A stretch of 64,000 nt of DNA from VAZQ01 sp963835165 (GCA_963835165.1 CAWIGD010000048.1:1-64000); one strand, 5' to 3'; counted from the stretch's first letter, positions 25,976 to 37,428 are shown. Numbers and translations are program-made. Notes: generated by a model from the sequence alone, not told the origin.

Positions 25976-27103
25976 CTACTTCCCCAGGTGCTTGTCGAAG
26001 AAGCGCGCGATCTCGCTGAACGTCTCCTTGGTCTCCGGCGCATAAGGATCGAAGTTGTACTGCGCGTGCGACATGCCCTCGAACACCTGCAGCTCGGCCT
26101 CCACGCCGGCGCGGCGGAGCTTGCGGTGGGTCAGCACGGTCAGGCTCAGGAACAGGTCGCGCGTGCCGCTGGTGAGAATGGCGGGCGGGAAACCGCTGAA
26201 GTCGCCGTAGATCGGCGAAAGCTGCGGATCCTTGAGGTCGTGTCCGTTGGCGTACAGCAGCGCCGCGCGGCTGAGATAGCCGTTGTAGCTCACCAGCACG
26301 TTGTCGATCCATTCGTTGGTCTTGTAGGTGTCGCCGGCTTCGGTGAGGTCGGACCACGGCGTACCGGGCGCGATCGCCGCCGGCAGAGGCAATCCTTCCT
26401 GCTTGGCGCGCAGGATCATGGCCAGGGTCATGCCGCCGCCGGTCGACGTGCCGAAGATCGCCATGTTGCGCGGATCCTGCAGCGTCAGCGCGGCTTTCCA
26501 CACCGCCATGGCGTCGTCCATCGCCGCGGGGTAGGGGAAATCGGGCGGCATGCGGTAGTCGAACGAGATCACCTTGAAGCCGCCATAGGCGGCCATCAGC
26601 GCGGCCTCGCCGGTGCCGGCCTCGCCCGGATTGTAGACGTAGCCGCCGCCATGCACGTGCACGAGCAGCCGGTTTTGATTCACCGCCGGGATCACCTTCG
26701 GCGACAGGATGAAGGCCTTCACCCCGCCGATCACGGTGGGCTCCATGGTCACGCCGAGCTTCTCGCGCACGCCGACCTGCGCCGCGGCGCTGGTGGCTGC
26801 GAGCTTGTTGATCAGCTCCTTCCACTCCGCCGCGCTCTTCGGGTTCGCGTTCCAGTTCGGCACGCGGTAGGGCGCGGCGATCGAGGCCTGCAATTCCTTG
26901 CTCGCCGTCGTGGGCACGGGAATGCTGCGGCCCGGCACGGTGCGCGGCCCCGCCTTGGCGTTGGCGGCGTTCTGCGCGGCCTCGAGCGTCGCAAAATCTG
27001 CGGCGGGGCTGCGCTGGCCGGCGGCATCTTGCGCCAGCGCGGGCAAGGTGAGCACGAGGGTGAGGGCAATCGGGATGACGCCGGAGAGCGATACGACTTT
27101 CAT
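25976..27103 (-). CDS. secreted alpha/beta hydrolase fold-3 esterase-like protein
   Basis: A 375-residue exported hydrolase of the hormone-sensitive-lipase-like group. After a signal peptide comes the oxyanion motif LLVHVHGGGYVYNPG, the nucleophile elbow IFGTSTGGGMTLA, and near the end FEGMSHAQYNFDPY with the likely catalytic histidine. It should cleave ester bonds of small substrates. GGAGG lies 8 bases before the ATG at 27103. It is monocistronic. Confidence 0.88.
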   Translation of the reverse strand: MKVVSLSGVIPIALTLVLTLPALAQDAAGQRSPAADFATLEAAQNAANAKAGPRTVPGRSIPVPTTASKELQASIAAPYRVPNWNANPKSAAEWKELINKLAATSAAAQVGVREKLGVTMEPTVIGGVKAFILSPKVIPAVNQNRLLVHVHGGGYVYNPGEAGTGEAALMAAYGGFKVISFDYRMPPDFPYPAAMDDAMAVWKAALTLQDPRNMAIFGTSTGGGMTLAMILRAKQEGLPLPAAIAPGTPWSDLTEAGDTYKTNEWIDNVLVSYNGYLSRAALLYANGHDLKDPQLSPIYGDFSGFPPAILTSGTRDLFLSLTVLTHRKLRRAGVEAELQVFEGMSHAQYNFDPYAPETKETFSEIARFFDKHLGK

Positions 27104-27292
27104 TGGGTTTCCTCCGTCCGCATACACATGGCCGGAGCTCTTGGGCGTTCGGCTCCTGGCCGCGATTGAGGTTACGTCGACGGTCCAGAGAGCGCCAGCA
27201 GGTCTCGGAGGGAGGCCGCCTGATGCGATGTCGATGAAGCGATGTCACCGTCATGACGAGACCGCGGGGGGCCTTCGGTGTCGGTCCGATGA

Positions 27293-27995
27293 CTACGCCG
27301 GCTTCGCCATCACCGCATCATGGATGGCGCGACAGTGACGCACGATATTGTCGTGCGATACGACGAATTGCCGGAGCGGAGTCTCGATCTCGTAGAAATA
27401 GATGTTGGCGATGAATCCATAGATGCCGGCATCGATGCTGGTCGGCTTGCTCGCCATGCATATAGCCGCTCGCCGGAATGAGATTGGCCAGCACCTGCAG
27501 ATCCGCGAGCCCGCGCGCATAGGCGGCGTCGGGGGCGTAGCGGCCGATGCCCTGGAAATGATAGCGCTGGAAATTGAACTCCTGCGCCTTGCTCAGTCCC
27601 GCTTCGGTCAGGCTCGGGTGCTCCCTGAGCAGCGCGGCGCGGAACAGCGGCCAGAATCGCTCGTCCTTCCAGCGCGAATACGACATGACCCAGTAGAGGT
27701 CGTCGAGCATGCGCGTGACCAGATGATCGGTATCACGCTGCGCGCCGGTCAGCCCGGCGTCGATCGTCAACCGGTGCTTGGCGGTGACGTGGGCGATGAT
27801 GGCGTCGCTGTCGCCGATCGTCTCGCCCGCGTCGACGATATAGGGCAATTGGCCGCGCGGCGCCGCCGACGCGTCGAAAATGTGCTCGTGCCGGAACGGC
27901 ACGCCGGCGAGCTTGAGGAACGCGAACACTTTGAGGCCGTAGCCGTTGTTGTCGGCGACGCCGAACAGCGCGGGGTAGGAGTAAAGCGTCAGCAT
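27293..27995 (-). pseudogene. glutathione S-transferase gene with one-base insertion
   Basis: The first ~177 residues read as a cytosolic GST: MLTLYSYPALFGVADNNGYG, then the thioredoxin-fold loop GQLPYIVDAGETIGDSDAII. At about 27453-27460 an extra base breaks the frame after GYMHGE; in the neighbouring frame the protein continues as KPTSIDAGIYGFIANIYFYE and ends at a stop at 27293. The 703-bp length is 234 codons plus one base. GGAGGAG lies just before the ATG at 27995. Either a pseudogene or a sequencing error. Confidence 0.85.
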
Positions 27996-28042
27996 CGCTC
28001 CTCCGCGAACGCGGAGCCCTGGCTCATCCGAGCCGCCTGCTA

Positions 28043-28141
28043 GAGCATGATCCCGAAAAGTGGATACCGGTTTTCGGAAAAGATCATGCTCCAACAAAAG
28101 GCTGGAGCGGGATGACGATTCGAAGAAAAGTCATCCCGCTC
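28043..28141. repeat. rhizobial GAGCATGATC palindromic repeats
   Basis: Two hairpins: GAGCATGATC...GATCATGCTC (28043-28091) and a 12-bp stem GAGCGGGATGAC at 28105-28141 that touches the stop of the adjoining binding-protein gene and is followed on the minus strand by CCTTTTG. These are well-known intergenic repeats of Rhizobiales; the second may also end that gene's transcript. Confidence 0.75.
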
Positions 28142-28908
28142 TAGCGATTGGCGGGCTCCATGCCCTTGGCCTTGATGATCGCGGCAGCTTCGGGCGTCTT
28201 GAGATAGTCGATGAACGCCTTGGCGGCGGCCGCTTCCTTGCTGTCGGCAGCGACGGCCGCCATGTAGACGACGTGCTGCTGCAGCTCCGGGGGGAAGGGA
28301 CCGACCAGCTCCAGCCCAGGTGCGGTCAGGACATTGCTGAGAAACACGCCGAGCTCGGCCTCTCCCTTCGCGACGGCCTCGACCATCTGCGCCGGCGAGG
28401 CCAGCGCCTTGGTCTTCGCCTTGACCGCTTCGGCGATGCCGAGACGCTCGAACGCGCGCAGGACCTGGGCGCCGGCGGCGCTCGCCGGAACGGTGGCGAT
28501 GGATTGCGCCTTGAGCAGCGTCTCTTTCATCGCGTCGGGCGTGCCGATGTCGGGCTTCGCGGCGCCGGCGCGGACGGCGACGCCGAGGCCGACGCGCGCG
28601 ATCTCCGTCGTCGGGCCGGCCACGAACTTGGCCTGCGCGCCGGTGTCCTTGAACACCTCCTGCGGGACCACGCCGGCGTCGAACGGGTTGCCGCTCGTGG
28701 CCTGCTTGATCAGCTCGGGCGTGGTGCCGAAGAAGAACGCGAGCTTATGGCCGGTGGCGCGCTCGAAGCGCGGGCCGAGCTCGCGCATCGGGCCGGTGAT
28801 TCCGCCGCCCGCCAGGATCGTGAGCTCGCCAGCCCGCACGTCGACCATCGACATTGAGGTGAGCGCCAAGCCTAGCATCGAGGCCAAGGTGAAGGAAGAT
28901 ATCTGCAT
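28141..28908 (-). CDS. ModA-like periplasmic substrate-binding protein
   Basis: The 255-residue product has a signal peptide and the extracellular solute-binding fold: GELTILAGGGITGPMRELGP, then NPFDAGVVPQEVFKDTG, and a C-terminal KAFIDYLKTPEAAAIIKAKG motif. These features fit the molybdate-binding-like SBP_bac_11 group. No permease or ATPase lies beside it, so its transport partner and ligand are unknown. The stop abuts a palindromic repeat. Confidence 0.82.
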   Translation of the reverse strand: MQISSFTLASMLGLALTSMSMVDVRAGELTILAGGGITGPMRELGPRFERATGHKLAFFFGTTPELIKQATSGNPFDAGVVPQEVFKDTGAQAKFVAGPTTEIARVGLGVAVRAGAAKPDIGTPDAMKETLLKAQSIATVPASAAGAQVLRAFERLGIAEAVKAKTKALASPAQMVEAVAKGEAELGVFLSNVLTAPGLELVGPFPPELQQHVVYMAAVAADSKEAAAAKAFIDYLKTPEAAAIIKAKGMEPANR

Positions 28909-28999
28909 GATTGTCCCCGGATTGAATGTGTTACCTTACCGCCTTCGTCGCTGTCTGGCTCGGCGGCGCATACAAGCCCATCATTGCCGGGCTTGACAT

Positions 29000-29064
29000 C
29001 CGCAAGTCGAGTTCACCCGACTTGCGGGTCGCGGTACTGCGGAACTCGGGCAGGCCCGAGTTCC
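29000..29064. repeat. paired palindromes CCGCAAGTCG and GGAACTCGGGC
   Basis: Two inverted repeats (29000-29027 and 29041-29064) related to those at 25853-25916 share the CAAGTCG and CTCGGG elements. They lie between the binding-protein gene and the next plus-strand gene. Confidence 0.65.
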
Positions 29065-29162
29065 GGTTGCACGCCATCATGCGCGTCGCAAAATGCCGTC
29101 TTGCGAAGAGGATGGACCCGCGGGTGACGCGGTTGTCGGGTTAAGCGTCCGGGGAGCAGCGG

Positions 29163-29711
29163 TTGATCTACATCACCGAAATGGCGTTTGCGGACCCGTC
29201 TCGGCTCGCGGAGTGGCATGCGCACTACCTGCGCAACATTGCGAACCTGCAGACTGTTCCGGGTTTCCTCGCCTCCCAGCGCTTCGAGTCGCTCGCCGAC
29301 ACGCCATCCCCCTTCAGCGCGCTGCACGAGATCGCGTCGGCGGACGTGTTCGAGAGCGCGATCTACAAGCAGCGGGGCGGACGCGCTTCGAACGGCGACT
29401 GGCAGAAGGACATGATCCGCTGGCACCGCAATCTCTACAGCGGCCTCGATGCGACGCCGGAGGTCGCGGACGACGCGTACCTCTTGTTCATCGACGAGAA
29501 GCGCGACGTCGCCGAACGCGAGATCGCAGTGCCGCCTGGAGTGCACATTCATTGGCTCACGCTGGTCGGGCTCGACCGGACCATCCCGCATCGCGGCATC
29601 GCCGTGCTCGACGATGCCCAGGGCATGCTCGCGATCGCCAAGGTCGACTCGCGCGTCAAGGTGTTCAGGCCGATCACCAGGAAAATTCGGCAGACCAAAG
29701 CAATAACGTGA
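29163..29711 (+). CDS. hypothetical EthD-like protein, 182 aa
   Basis: A cytosolic protein starting at a TTG with GGGGAG upstream. The N-terminus IYITEMAFADPSRLAEWHAH and later HRGIAVLDDAQGMLAIAKVD suggest a ferredoxin-like alpha/beta-barrel dimer as in EthD or DUF4286 proteins. No catalytic motif is seen. It precedes a Bug-type binding protein by about 57 bp, so the two may be co-transcribed. Confidence 0.7.
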   Translation: MIYITEMAFADPSRLAEWHAHYLRNIANLQTVPGFLASQRFESLADTPSPFSALHEIASADVFESAIYKQRGGRASNGDWQKDMIRWHRNLYSGLDATPEVADDAYLLFIDEKRDVAEREIAVPPGVHIHWLTLVGLDRTIPHRGIAVLDDAQGMLAIAKVDSRVKVFRPITRKIRQTKAIT

Positions 29712-29768
29712 GCGCCACGAAAACGTGAGCGCCACGAAGCGCCGCAGCAAGCGTTGGGAGGAATCAGA

Positions 29769-30767
29769 ATGCAAAGACGCCACCTGTTGACAGCCTGGGC
29801 CGCGCTGCTCTTGCTTGCGCAAGTCTTGCTCGCACAAGTCTTGCTCGCGCAAGCCGCAAGCGCGGTTGCGCAAACCTATCCGAGCCGCCCGATCCGCCAG
29901 ATCGTGCCTTATGCCTCCGGCAGCGCCGCCGACGCGCTCGCGCGCGTGGCGGGCGACAAGCTCGCGCAGGTCCTGGGCCAGCCGGTCGTCATCGACAGCC
30001 GGCCCGGCGCCAACAGCATCGTCGGGGCGGAGGCGGCCGCCCGCGCCCCGGCCGACGGCTATACCTTCGTCCAGCTCAACGACGCGGCGTCCGCGCTCAA
30101 CGTCGCGCTCTATCCGAAGCTGCCCTACCACACGCTCAAGGACTTCGCGCCGCTCACCCGCGCCGGCAGCTTCGCGATGGTGCTGGTGGTGAACCCGGCC
30201 GTTCCCGCCGCCAGCGTCGAGGAGCTCCTGGCGTGGGCGCGGGCGGGGAAGGAGATCAACTTCGGGTCCGGCGGCGTCGGCAGCGCCCAGCACGTGCTGA
30301 TGGAGATGCTCATCAGCGCGACCGGCCTGCGCCTGACGCACGTGCCGTACCGCGGCGTCATCCCGGCGATGAACGACGTGGTCGCCGGACACATCCCGAT
30401 GATGGTCGTCGGGCTCGCCGGCTCGCTCGGCGCCATCAGGTCGGGGCTGCTGCGGCCGATCGCCATGACCGGGCCGAAGCGCGCCGCCGAGCTCCCGGAC
30501 GTGCCGACGCTCGCCGAGAAGGGCATCGCGGGATTTCCGGCCGAGCCCTGGACCGCGTTCTTCGCGCCAGCCGGGACGCCGGAGCCCATTCTCGCGCGGC
30601 TGAGCGGCGGCCTGGTCGAAACACTGAACGACGCGGGCGTGCGCGAGAAGCTCAAGCCCGTGATGGAGGTCGAGACCAGCACGCCCGAGGCGCTGCGCGG
30701 CATGGTCGAGCGCGACATCGAGCGCTACGGCAATCTGGTGCGCGACGTCGGGATGAAGGTGGAGTAG
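29769..30767 (+). CDS. Bug/TctC family periplasmic binding protein
   Basis: A 332-residue receptor with the hallmark YPSRPIRQIVPYASGSAADA and HVPYRGVIPAMNDVVAG. The signal peptide contains three LLAQ copies made by a 15-bp tandem repeat (about 29811-29855). GGGAGGAA lies about 7 bases before the ATG at 29769. No membrane partners are present. The ligand is likely a small carboxylate but is not known. Confidence 0.9.
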   Translation: MQRRHLLTAWAALLLLAQVLLAQVLLAQAASAVAQTYPSRPIRQIVPYASGSAADALARVAGDKLAQVLGQPVVIDSRPGANSIVGAEAAARAPADGYTFVQLNDAASALNVALYPKLPYHTLKDFAPLTRAGSFAMVLVVNPAVPAASVEELLAWARAGKEINFGSGGVGSAQHVLMEMLISATGLRLTHVPYRGVIPAMNDVVAGHIPMMVVGLAGSLGAIRSGLLRPIAMTGPKRAAELPDVPTLAEKGIAGFPAEPWTAFFAPAGTPEPILARLSGGLVETLNDAGVREKLKPVMEVETSTPEALRGMVERDIERYGNLVRDVGMKVE

Positions 30768-30874
30768 CTCGATCGAACGCCACCTGTCGTGCTCAATGCA
30801 GCAGGAGCAAGGACGTAGCCAGGCCGTACGCGTCGCATGATGGACCGCGATCACAACATTTCGGAGAGGAAAAC

Positions 30875-31375
30875 ATGAAACTCGTCACCGTCGCCGCAAC
30901 CGCGCTCGCCATGCTTGCCAGCGAGGCGTCAGCGCAATCGAAAGGCCTCAAGGACCGGCTCCTCGGCACCTGGCATTTCGTCATCGCCGAGGTCACCGCG
31001 CCCGACGGACAGAAATCGTTTCCGTTCGGTCCGAAGCCGCGCGGCATTCTGATTTTCACGCCGGAAGGCGACTTCGCGCAGATCCACATCGCCGGCGAGG
31101 TGCCGAAGATCGCCTCCGGCAACCGGCTCGCCGCCACGCCCGAGGAATATGCCGGCATCATGCGCGGGACGATCGCGCAGTTCGGCACCTACACGGTCGA
31201 CGAGGAGAAGCAGACCTTCACGATGAAGTTCACGGCCAGCACGTACCCGAACTGGGAAGGCACGCTGCAGACGCGCTCGGTCGACAAGCTGACCGACGAC
31301 GAGTTCATCAACACCAACCCGCAGGTCGGCGCCGGCCGCGGCTCGGCGTACAACTTGTACCGGCGGGCGAGGTGA
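30875..31375 (+). CDS. secreted lipocalin-like domain protein
   Basis: A 166-residue product with a signal peptide (LVTVAATALAMLASEASA), then LKDRLLGTWHFVIAEV and GPKPRGILIFTPEGDFAQIH, typical of the Lipocalin_5-type family, which fold as small beta barrels. The C-terminal half has AGIMRGTIAQFGTYTVDEEK and a strand WEGTLQTRSVDKLT. Function unknown. It follows a Bug gene on the same strand by 107 bp. Confidence 0.82.
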   Translation: MKLVTVAATALAMLASEASAQSKGLKDRLLGTWHFVIAEVTAPDGQKSFPFGPKPRGILIFTPEGDFAQIHIAGEVPKIASGNRLAATPEEYAGIMRGTIAQFGTYTVDEEKQTFTMKFTASTYPNWEGTLQTRSVDKLTDDEFINTNPQVGAGRGSAYNLYRRAR

Positions 31376-31700
31376 TGCGAACTTCGGCGCGCGAAGCCGC
31401 CACGGTCGTTCGCGACTCCGGGGCGAGATTGCGTATGGCAGGAACGAACTCGTGTGCAGTCATCGCTTGGCCCCTGGGTCCCGGATCTTCGCTCGCGACC
31501 TTGCGCTCGCTCGTCCGGGACACGAGAACATCGTGTCCCGGGTCGAGTGGACGCGAAGACGGAACGAGACCCGGGACCCAGCGCAAGAAGCGCGGAGCAC
31601 CATAGTGCTGGGGAGCACCGGCGCCAGACCATCAAATGCGATAGCCCTGCGCCGCGAAGGGAGAGCACGCAATTTCAGCGATGAAATGTCAGAGGGAAAC
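31376..31700. repeat. 325-bp gap with an inverted dispersed repeat
   Basis: TGGGTCCCGG (about 31475) and its complement CCGGGACCCA (ending 31580) bracket an inner pair GTCCGGGACACGA/CGTGTCCCGGG. Similar blocks lie near 14075, 37620 and 40452. No gene is called. Confidence 0.6.
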
Positions 31701-32364
31701 ATGACCGGATATCTGCCGGGCGATCCTCGCTATGGATTGAGCGGGGAGGCGCTGCGGAACTACTACCGCACGAAGCTGGCCCAGTGGGCGATCTATTGCT
31801 GGGACAAGCCCGGGACGGCGGAGACCCGGCGTGCCCTGGTTCAGGATCAGAAGAGCTACGTCAAGAATTTCGGCGAGCGCGTCATCGGCTACGGCCATTT
31901 CGTCTCCGACGACGGCCGCGACATGCTCGGCACGTCGTTCTTCATGCAGCTCGACGACCGCGCGGCGGCGGACGCATTCGTCGCGGGCGAGCCCATGAGC
32001 AAGGCCGGGCGTCTACCAGCGCGTCGAAATTCACCGCTGGTCGAACAGCTTCCAGAAGCGCGCGGCCGACTATCGCCGCAAGGGCATGCAGCAGTTCCTG
32101 TGCACGGGACCCAAGACCGGCACGCCCGAGTTCTTCCGCGAGCACCTGCACGCGCACGAGTCATACTTCGCGTCGTACGGCGACAGCTTCATCTTCCGCG
32201 GACCGATCCGCTCGGCCGACGGCGCCGACAACATCGGCACCGCGCTGCTGCTCGAGCTGCCGGACCGGGCGGCGGCGGACAAGTTCTGGAACGAGGAGCC
32301 GTTCGCCAAGAACGGCGGATATCAGGGCGACGCGCGGATCACGCGGTGGGTGTTCGGCGACTGA
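31701..32364 (+). pseudogene. two-domain YCII-family gene with one-base insertion
   Basis: The frame from the ATG at 31701 (AGAGGGAAAC upstream) reads a YCII-type domain (KSYVKNFGERVIGYGHFVSD, SFFMQLDDRAAADAFVAGEP) to about position 32005. There an extra base in GGCCGGGCGTC shifts it; the next frame continues VYQRVEIHRWSNSFQKRA and a second, similar domain (LLLELPDRAAADKFWNEEPF) to the stop at 32364. The 664-bp length is 221 codons plus one base. YCII proteins are small ferredoxin-like folds with an unknown reaction. Confidence 0.8.
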
Positions 32365-32384
32365 CTGGTGCTGGATGTCAGTAG

Positions 32385-32412
32385 GGCGGGTTAGCCGAAG
32401 GCGTAACCCGCC
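32385..32412. terminator. 9-bp hairpin between convergent genes
   Basis: GGCGGGTTA and its exact complement flank a 10-base loop. It lies between the YCII gene and the convergent thiC gene; no T run follows, so it may be a repeat rather than a terminator. Confidence 0.45.
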
Positions 32413-32448
32413 AAATGGTCTGGGACGGGGGCGTCCGAGTAGTGACTA

Positions 32449-34311
<1,863 letters not shown>

Positions 34312-34440
34312 CGTCTTCTCTCCCGTTGCGGAGTTTGTCAGTGAAAACAAGCGGCGAAGCGGGGCCGCCTGCCGACGGACGGCAGGCGGATCGGCCCGAT
34401 CGACTTCGCGGGAAATCTGCTGGCTGGCATCGAAAGCTGT

Positions 34441-34545
34441 CCTGTCCCTTCGCCGGCATGACCCGGATCAGGTTCAAAGGGTTCCCGCGGTACGACGTGG
34501 CGGGTGTCTCAGCTCGCTTGACCGGAGCTCCCCTCGGAACGGAGG
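34441..34545 (-). promoter_or_regulatory. TPP riboswitch (THI element)
   Basis: On the minus strand the leader reads GGGGAGCTC, then GCTGAGA, and the conserved core CTGATCCGGGTCATGCCGGC followed by GAAGGGA, the signature of the thiamine pyrophosphate aptamer. It ends about 130 bp before thiC. TPP binding would be expected to block translation or transcription of thiC. Confidence 0.93.
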
Positions 34546-34661
34546 CTAATGTAGGCCCGCCGGGGCCGCTGTCAACGCGCTGTCACATCAGCGCGCGCGA
34601 CCGGCTGGTCGGCGCAGGCGTCAAACGAGATGCCAATCGCCGTGGCCGAGGCCGGCCGGTG

Positions 34662-35636
34662 TCACAGGGGGGCGTCGGTGCCGCCGACGTGGCTGGCGGC
34701 GGGGAACGAAAAGTCGTGGCCCAGCCGGGCGCTTGTGGCGTCCGCGATCGCCTGGTGCGGGTTGATCGGCGGGGGCGGCGATGCGCCGTCCCCGCCGCGG
34801 ATGGCGACGCCACCGCCCTGGCCGGACAGGGCGGCGAGGCCGGGGCTGCCGGGCGCGGCGTCCCAGCCGATCACGTCCATCACCACGATGTCGGTCGCCG
34901 TGACCGCGTTCACGACGCCGTAGTCGCTGAAGGCGCGAAAAGCGTCGTTGCCGGCGCTCGCGGCCCAGTCGCCGAAGTCGTCGTCCGAATCGGCGTTGAA
35001 GTTGTCGAGGTTGGTGACGCCGCCGTCCGGCGAGAAATAACCGTGCTCGGTTCCGACGAACGACCTCACCCCGGCCGCCGAGTACTTGAACAAATCGAAG
35101 GGATAGTAACCGTGCGGCTCTCCGGTCTGGACCTCGTTGCCGATGGCGTTCAATTCCCGGCCCATCACCTCCGAGAACTCGTGCGCGACGCTGCCGTAGA
35201 AGTCGTAGGAGCCGGGACTGATCCCGTCGCTGCGGTCGTAGTCGAAGGGCGGATTGTTCGCGAACTGCACGGTGCCGTCCAGGGCATCGCTGGCGCCCAT
35301 CAGGCCCAGCGCCTTGGCCTGCGCCGACGTCATGTAATAGGCATGGTTCCCGGTGATCGGATCCGCGGCCGGCAGGCTGGCGACGGCGATGGCGTCGCTG
35401 CCGCTTTGCGGTCCATGCGCCAGCGCGGTCGTGATCTGCGCGAAGGTGTAAGGACCGGTGAGGGTGTAGTCGCTGTGGCCGAGCAGGCCGCCGCTGAGCC
35501 CGCGCTCGACTTTGACGTTGATCGTGACCGGATCGGTGAACGTGCTTTCGAAAAACGCCGCCACGGCTTCCACCGTGGCCTTGAAGCCGTCAGGCGCGCT
35601 GGCGATGTCGGGGCCATAGGTGAGGTTGAATTTCAT
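34662..35636 (-). CDS. NF038122-type zinc metalloprotease-like protein
   Basis: The 324-residue protein has no obvious signal peptide. The zinc motif is VAHEFSEVMGR, and the region INVKVERGLSGGLLGHSDYT and later TNLDNFNADSDDDFGDWAAS are typical of the NF038122 metalloprotease family as I recall it. The tail is Gly/Pro/Ala-rich (GQGGGVAIRGGDGASPPPP). Its export and target are unknown. It ends 117 bp from the riboswitch. Confidence 0.75.
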   Translation of the reverse strand: MKFNLTYGPDIASAPDGFKATVEAVAAFFESTFTDPVTINVKVERGLSGGLLGHSDYTLTGPYTFAQITTALAHGPQSGSDAIAVASLPAADPITGNHAYYMTSAQAKALGLMGASDALDGTVQFANNPPFDYDRSDGISPGSYDFYGSVAHEFSEVMGRELNAIGNEVQTGEPHGYYPFDLFKYSAAGVRSFVGTEHGYFSPDGGVTNLDNFNADSDDDFGDWAASAGNDAFRAFSDYGVVNAVTATDIVVMDVIGWDAAPGSPGLAALSGQGGGVAIRGGDGASPPPPINPHQAIADATSARLGHDFSFPAASHVGGTDAPL

Positions 35637-35865
35637 CGCACGGTCCGTCCCTCACGCCCCCGGGCGAAGTTTAGCATGAAACCGGCGAACGCAAGCGCAG
35701 GTGCATATCAGTGCCGCGCGCGCGCGTGATGGCAGCGGCGACGCGGTGGTGCTAGTCTGTTCGCCATCGCGGCCCGTCCGGAGCGCCGCAGTGATGTCGG
35801 CGCAGGGCGTGGACGCGCGGACGCGGGGAGTAACCCGCGCCGTATCGGGAAACGCGAGGATAGCC

Positions 35866-37428
35866 ATGCGCTCATCAGCCCAATTGCTTCTGGGAGTACT
35901 CGGAGTTTTCGCGCTCGCGCCGCGCGCGGCGGACGCGGCGACGATCGCGGGAACGGTGGCGGGACCGGACGGCACGGCGTTTCGCGGCGCCTTCGTTCAG
36001 GCCCGCAACGCCAAGACCAAGATCACCGTCAGTGTCCTGTCCGACCGGGACGGCAAGTATCGCATCGAGAACCTTCCGGCGGGCGAGTATCGGCTGCAGA
36101 TCAAGGCGCCCGGCTTCAAGAGCGATCCGAAGAGCGGCGTGAACCTCACCGCCGACCAGAACGCCGCCTTCGATTTCGCCCTGCAGAAGGGGATGGTGCG
36201 CTGGAGCGACATCTCCATGTGGCAGGGCATGAAGCTTCTGCCGGAGGCACGCGGCAAGGACCTGCTGTTCACTCACTGCATGGCGTGCCACGGCTTCGAG
36301 TCGCGCATGGCCGCGGTGGTGCGCAACGAGGACGGCTGGCGCGACCGCATGAACTACATGCGCGACGCCATGGGCTTCTTCGTCATGGACCCGCGCTTCG
36401 GCTTCAACGACCAGAAGGCCGAGGACGTGATCTTCTACATGAACCACGTGTTCGGCGAGGATTCGGTGCTGCCGAAATCGCCGACCGAGCTGCCGCAATA
36501 CAAGGACACGCTGCGTCCCTTCGGCGACCAGGGGATGAAGATCGTCTATGTGGAATATGAATTGCCGGGCCCCGACCGCATGCCGTGGAGCGCGCATCCG
36601 GACAAGGACGGCGGCTTCTGGATTCCCTATTACGGGCGCGCCAACAAGATCGCGCGGCTCGATCCGACCACGGCCGAGATCAAGGAATTCCCGGTCCCCA
36701 ATGTCGGCACCGCCGCCATCCATTCCGCGGTGCCCGCGCCCGACGGCAGCGTGTGGCTGACCCAGCAGGGTTCGAACAAGCTCGGGCGCTGGGACCCGGA
36801 GACGCAGAAGATCACCGAGTACCAGGACGACAAGCGCAAGCACACCATCCGCATCGACCCCAAGACCGGCCACGTCTGGTCGACCGGTGCATTGACGCGC
36901 TTCGATCCCAAGACCGAAAAATACACCCACATCCCTGATGTGCCGACCTCCTACGGCATCGCGCTCGATGCCGACGGCAATGCCTGGTTCACCGAGCTCC
37001 TGAAGACCGGCAAGATCGGCAAGGTCGATGCCAAGACCCTGCAGGTGACGAAATACGTTATCCCGACCGCGAACGCGCGGCCGCGGCGCATCCAGGTCGA
37101 CACCGACGGCATGGTCTGGTTCGCCGAGTTCGACGCCGGCAAGATCGGCCGCTTCGATCCGAAGACCGAGACGTTCAAGGAGTATCAGCTGCCCGGCCCG
37201 TATCCGACGCCGTACGCGCTCGGCATCGATCGCGACCACAAGATCTGGTACTCATCCGAATACATGGACGTGGTCGGCCGCCTCGATCCGGCCACCGGCG
37301 AGGTGATCGAATATCCGGTGCCGCGCGCGGAGAATTCCATGCGCGACTTCTTCCTCGACGACCAGGGCCGCATGTGGTTCGGCTCGCCCGCCAACGACCG
37401 TGTCGGCTACTTCTACCTGGCGAAGTGA
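35866..37428 (+). CDS. haem c motif protein with carboxypeptidase-regulatory-like and streptogramin-lyase-type propeller domains
   Basis: The 520-residue exported protein has three parts. A CarboxypepD_reg-like beta domain (ATIAGTVAGPDGTAFRGAFV) follows the signal peptide. A short cytochrome c-like segment has C138-M-A-C141-H142 and later methionines that may bind haem. The C-terminal ~290 residues form a Vgb-type seven-bladed propeller with repeats such as KIARLDPTTAEIKEFPVP and GKIGRFDPKTETFKEYQLPG. The set resembles periplasmic proteins beside PQQ-dependent dehydrogenases, but no such partner is nearby. Confidence 0.85.
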   Translation: MRSSAQLLLGVLGVFALAPRAADAATIAGTVAGPDGTAFRGAFVQARNAKTKITVSVLSDRDGKYRIENLPAGEYRLQIKAPGFKSDPKSGVNLTADQNAAFDFALQKGMVRWSDISMWQGMKLLPEARGKDLLFTHCMACHGFESRMAAVVRNEDGWRDRMNYMRDAMGFFVMDPRFGFNDQKAEDVIFYMNHVFGEDSVLPKSPTELPQYKDTLRPFGDQGMKIVYVEYELPGPDRMPWSAHPDKDGGFWIPYYGRANKIARLDPTTAEIKEFPVPNVGTAAIHSAVPAPDGSVWLTQQGSNKLGRWDPETQKITEYQDDKRKHTIRIDPKTGHVWSTGALTRFDPKTEKYTHIPDVPTSYGIALDADGNAWFTELLKTGKIGKVDAKTLQVTKYVIPTANARPRRIQVDTDGMVWFAEFDAGKIGRFDPKTETFKEYQLPGPYPTPYALGIDRDHKIWYSSEYMDVVGRLDPATGEVIEYPVPRAENSMRDFFLDDQGRMWFGSPANDRVGYFYLAK

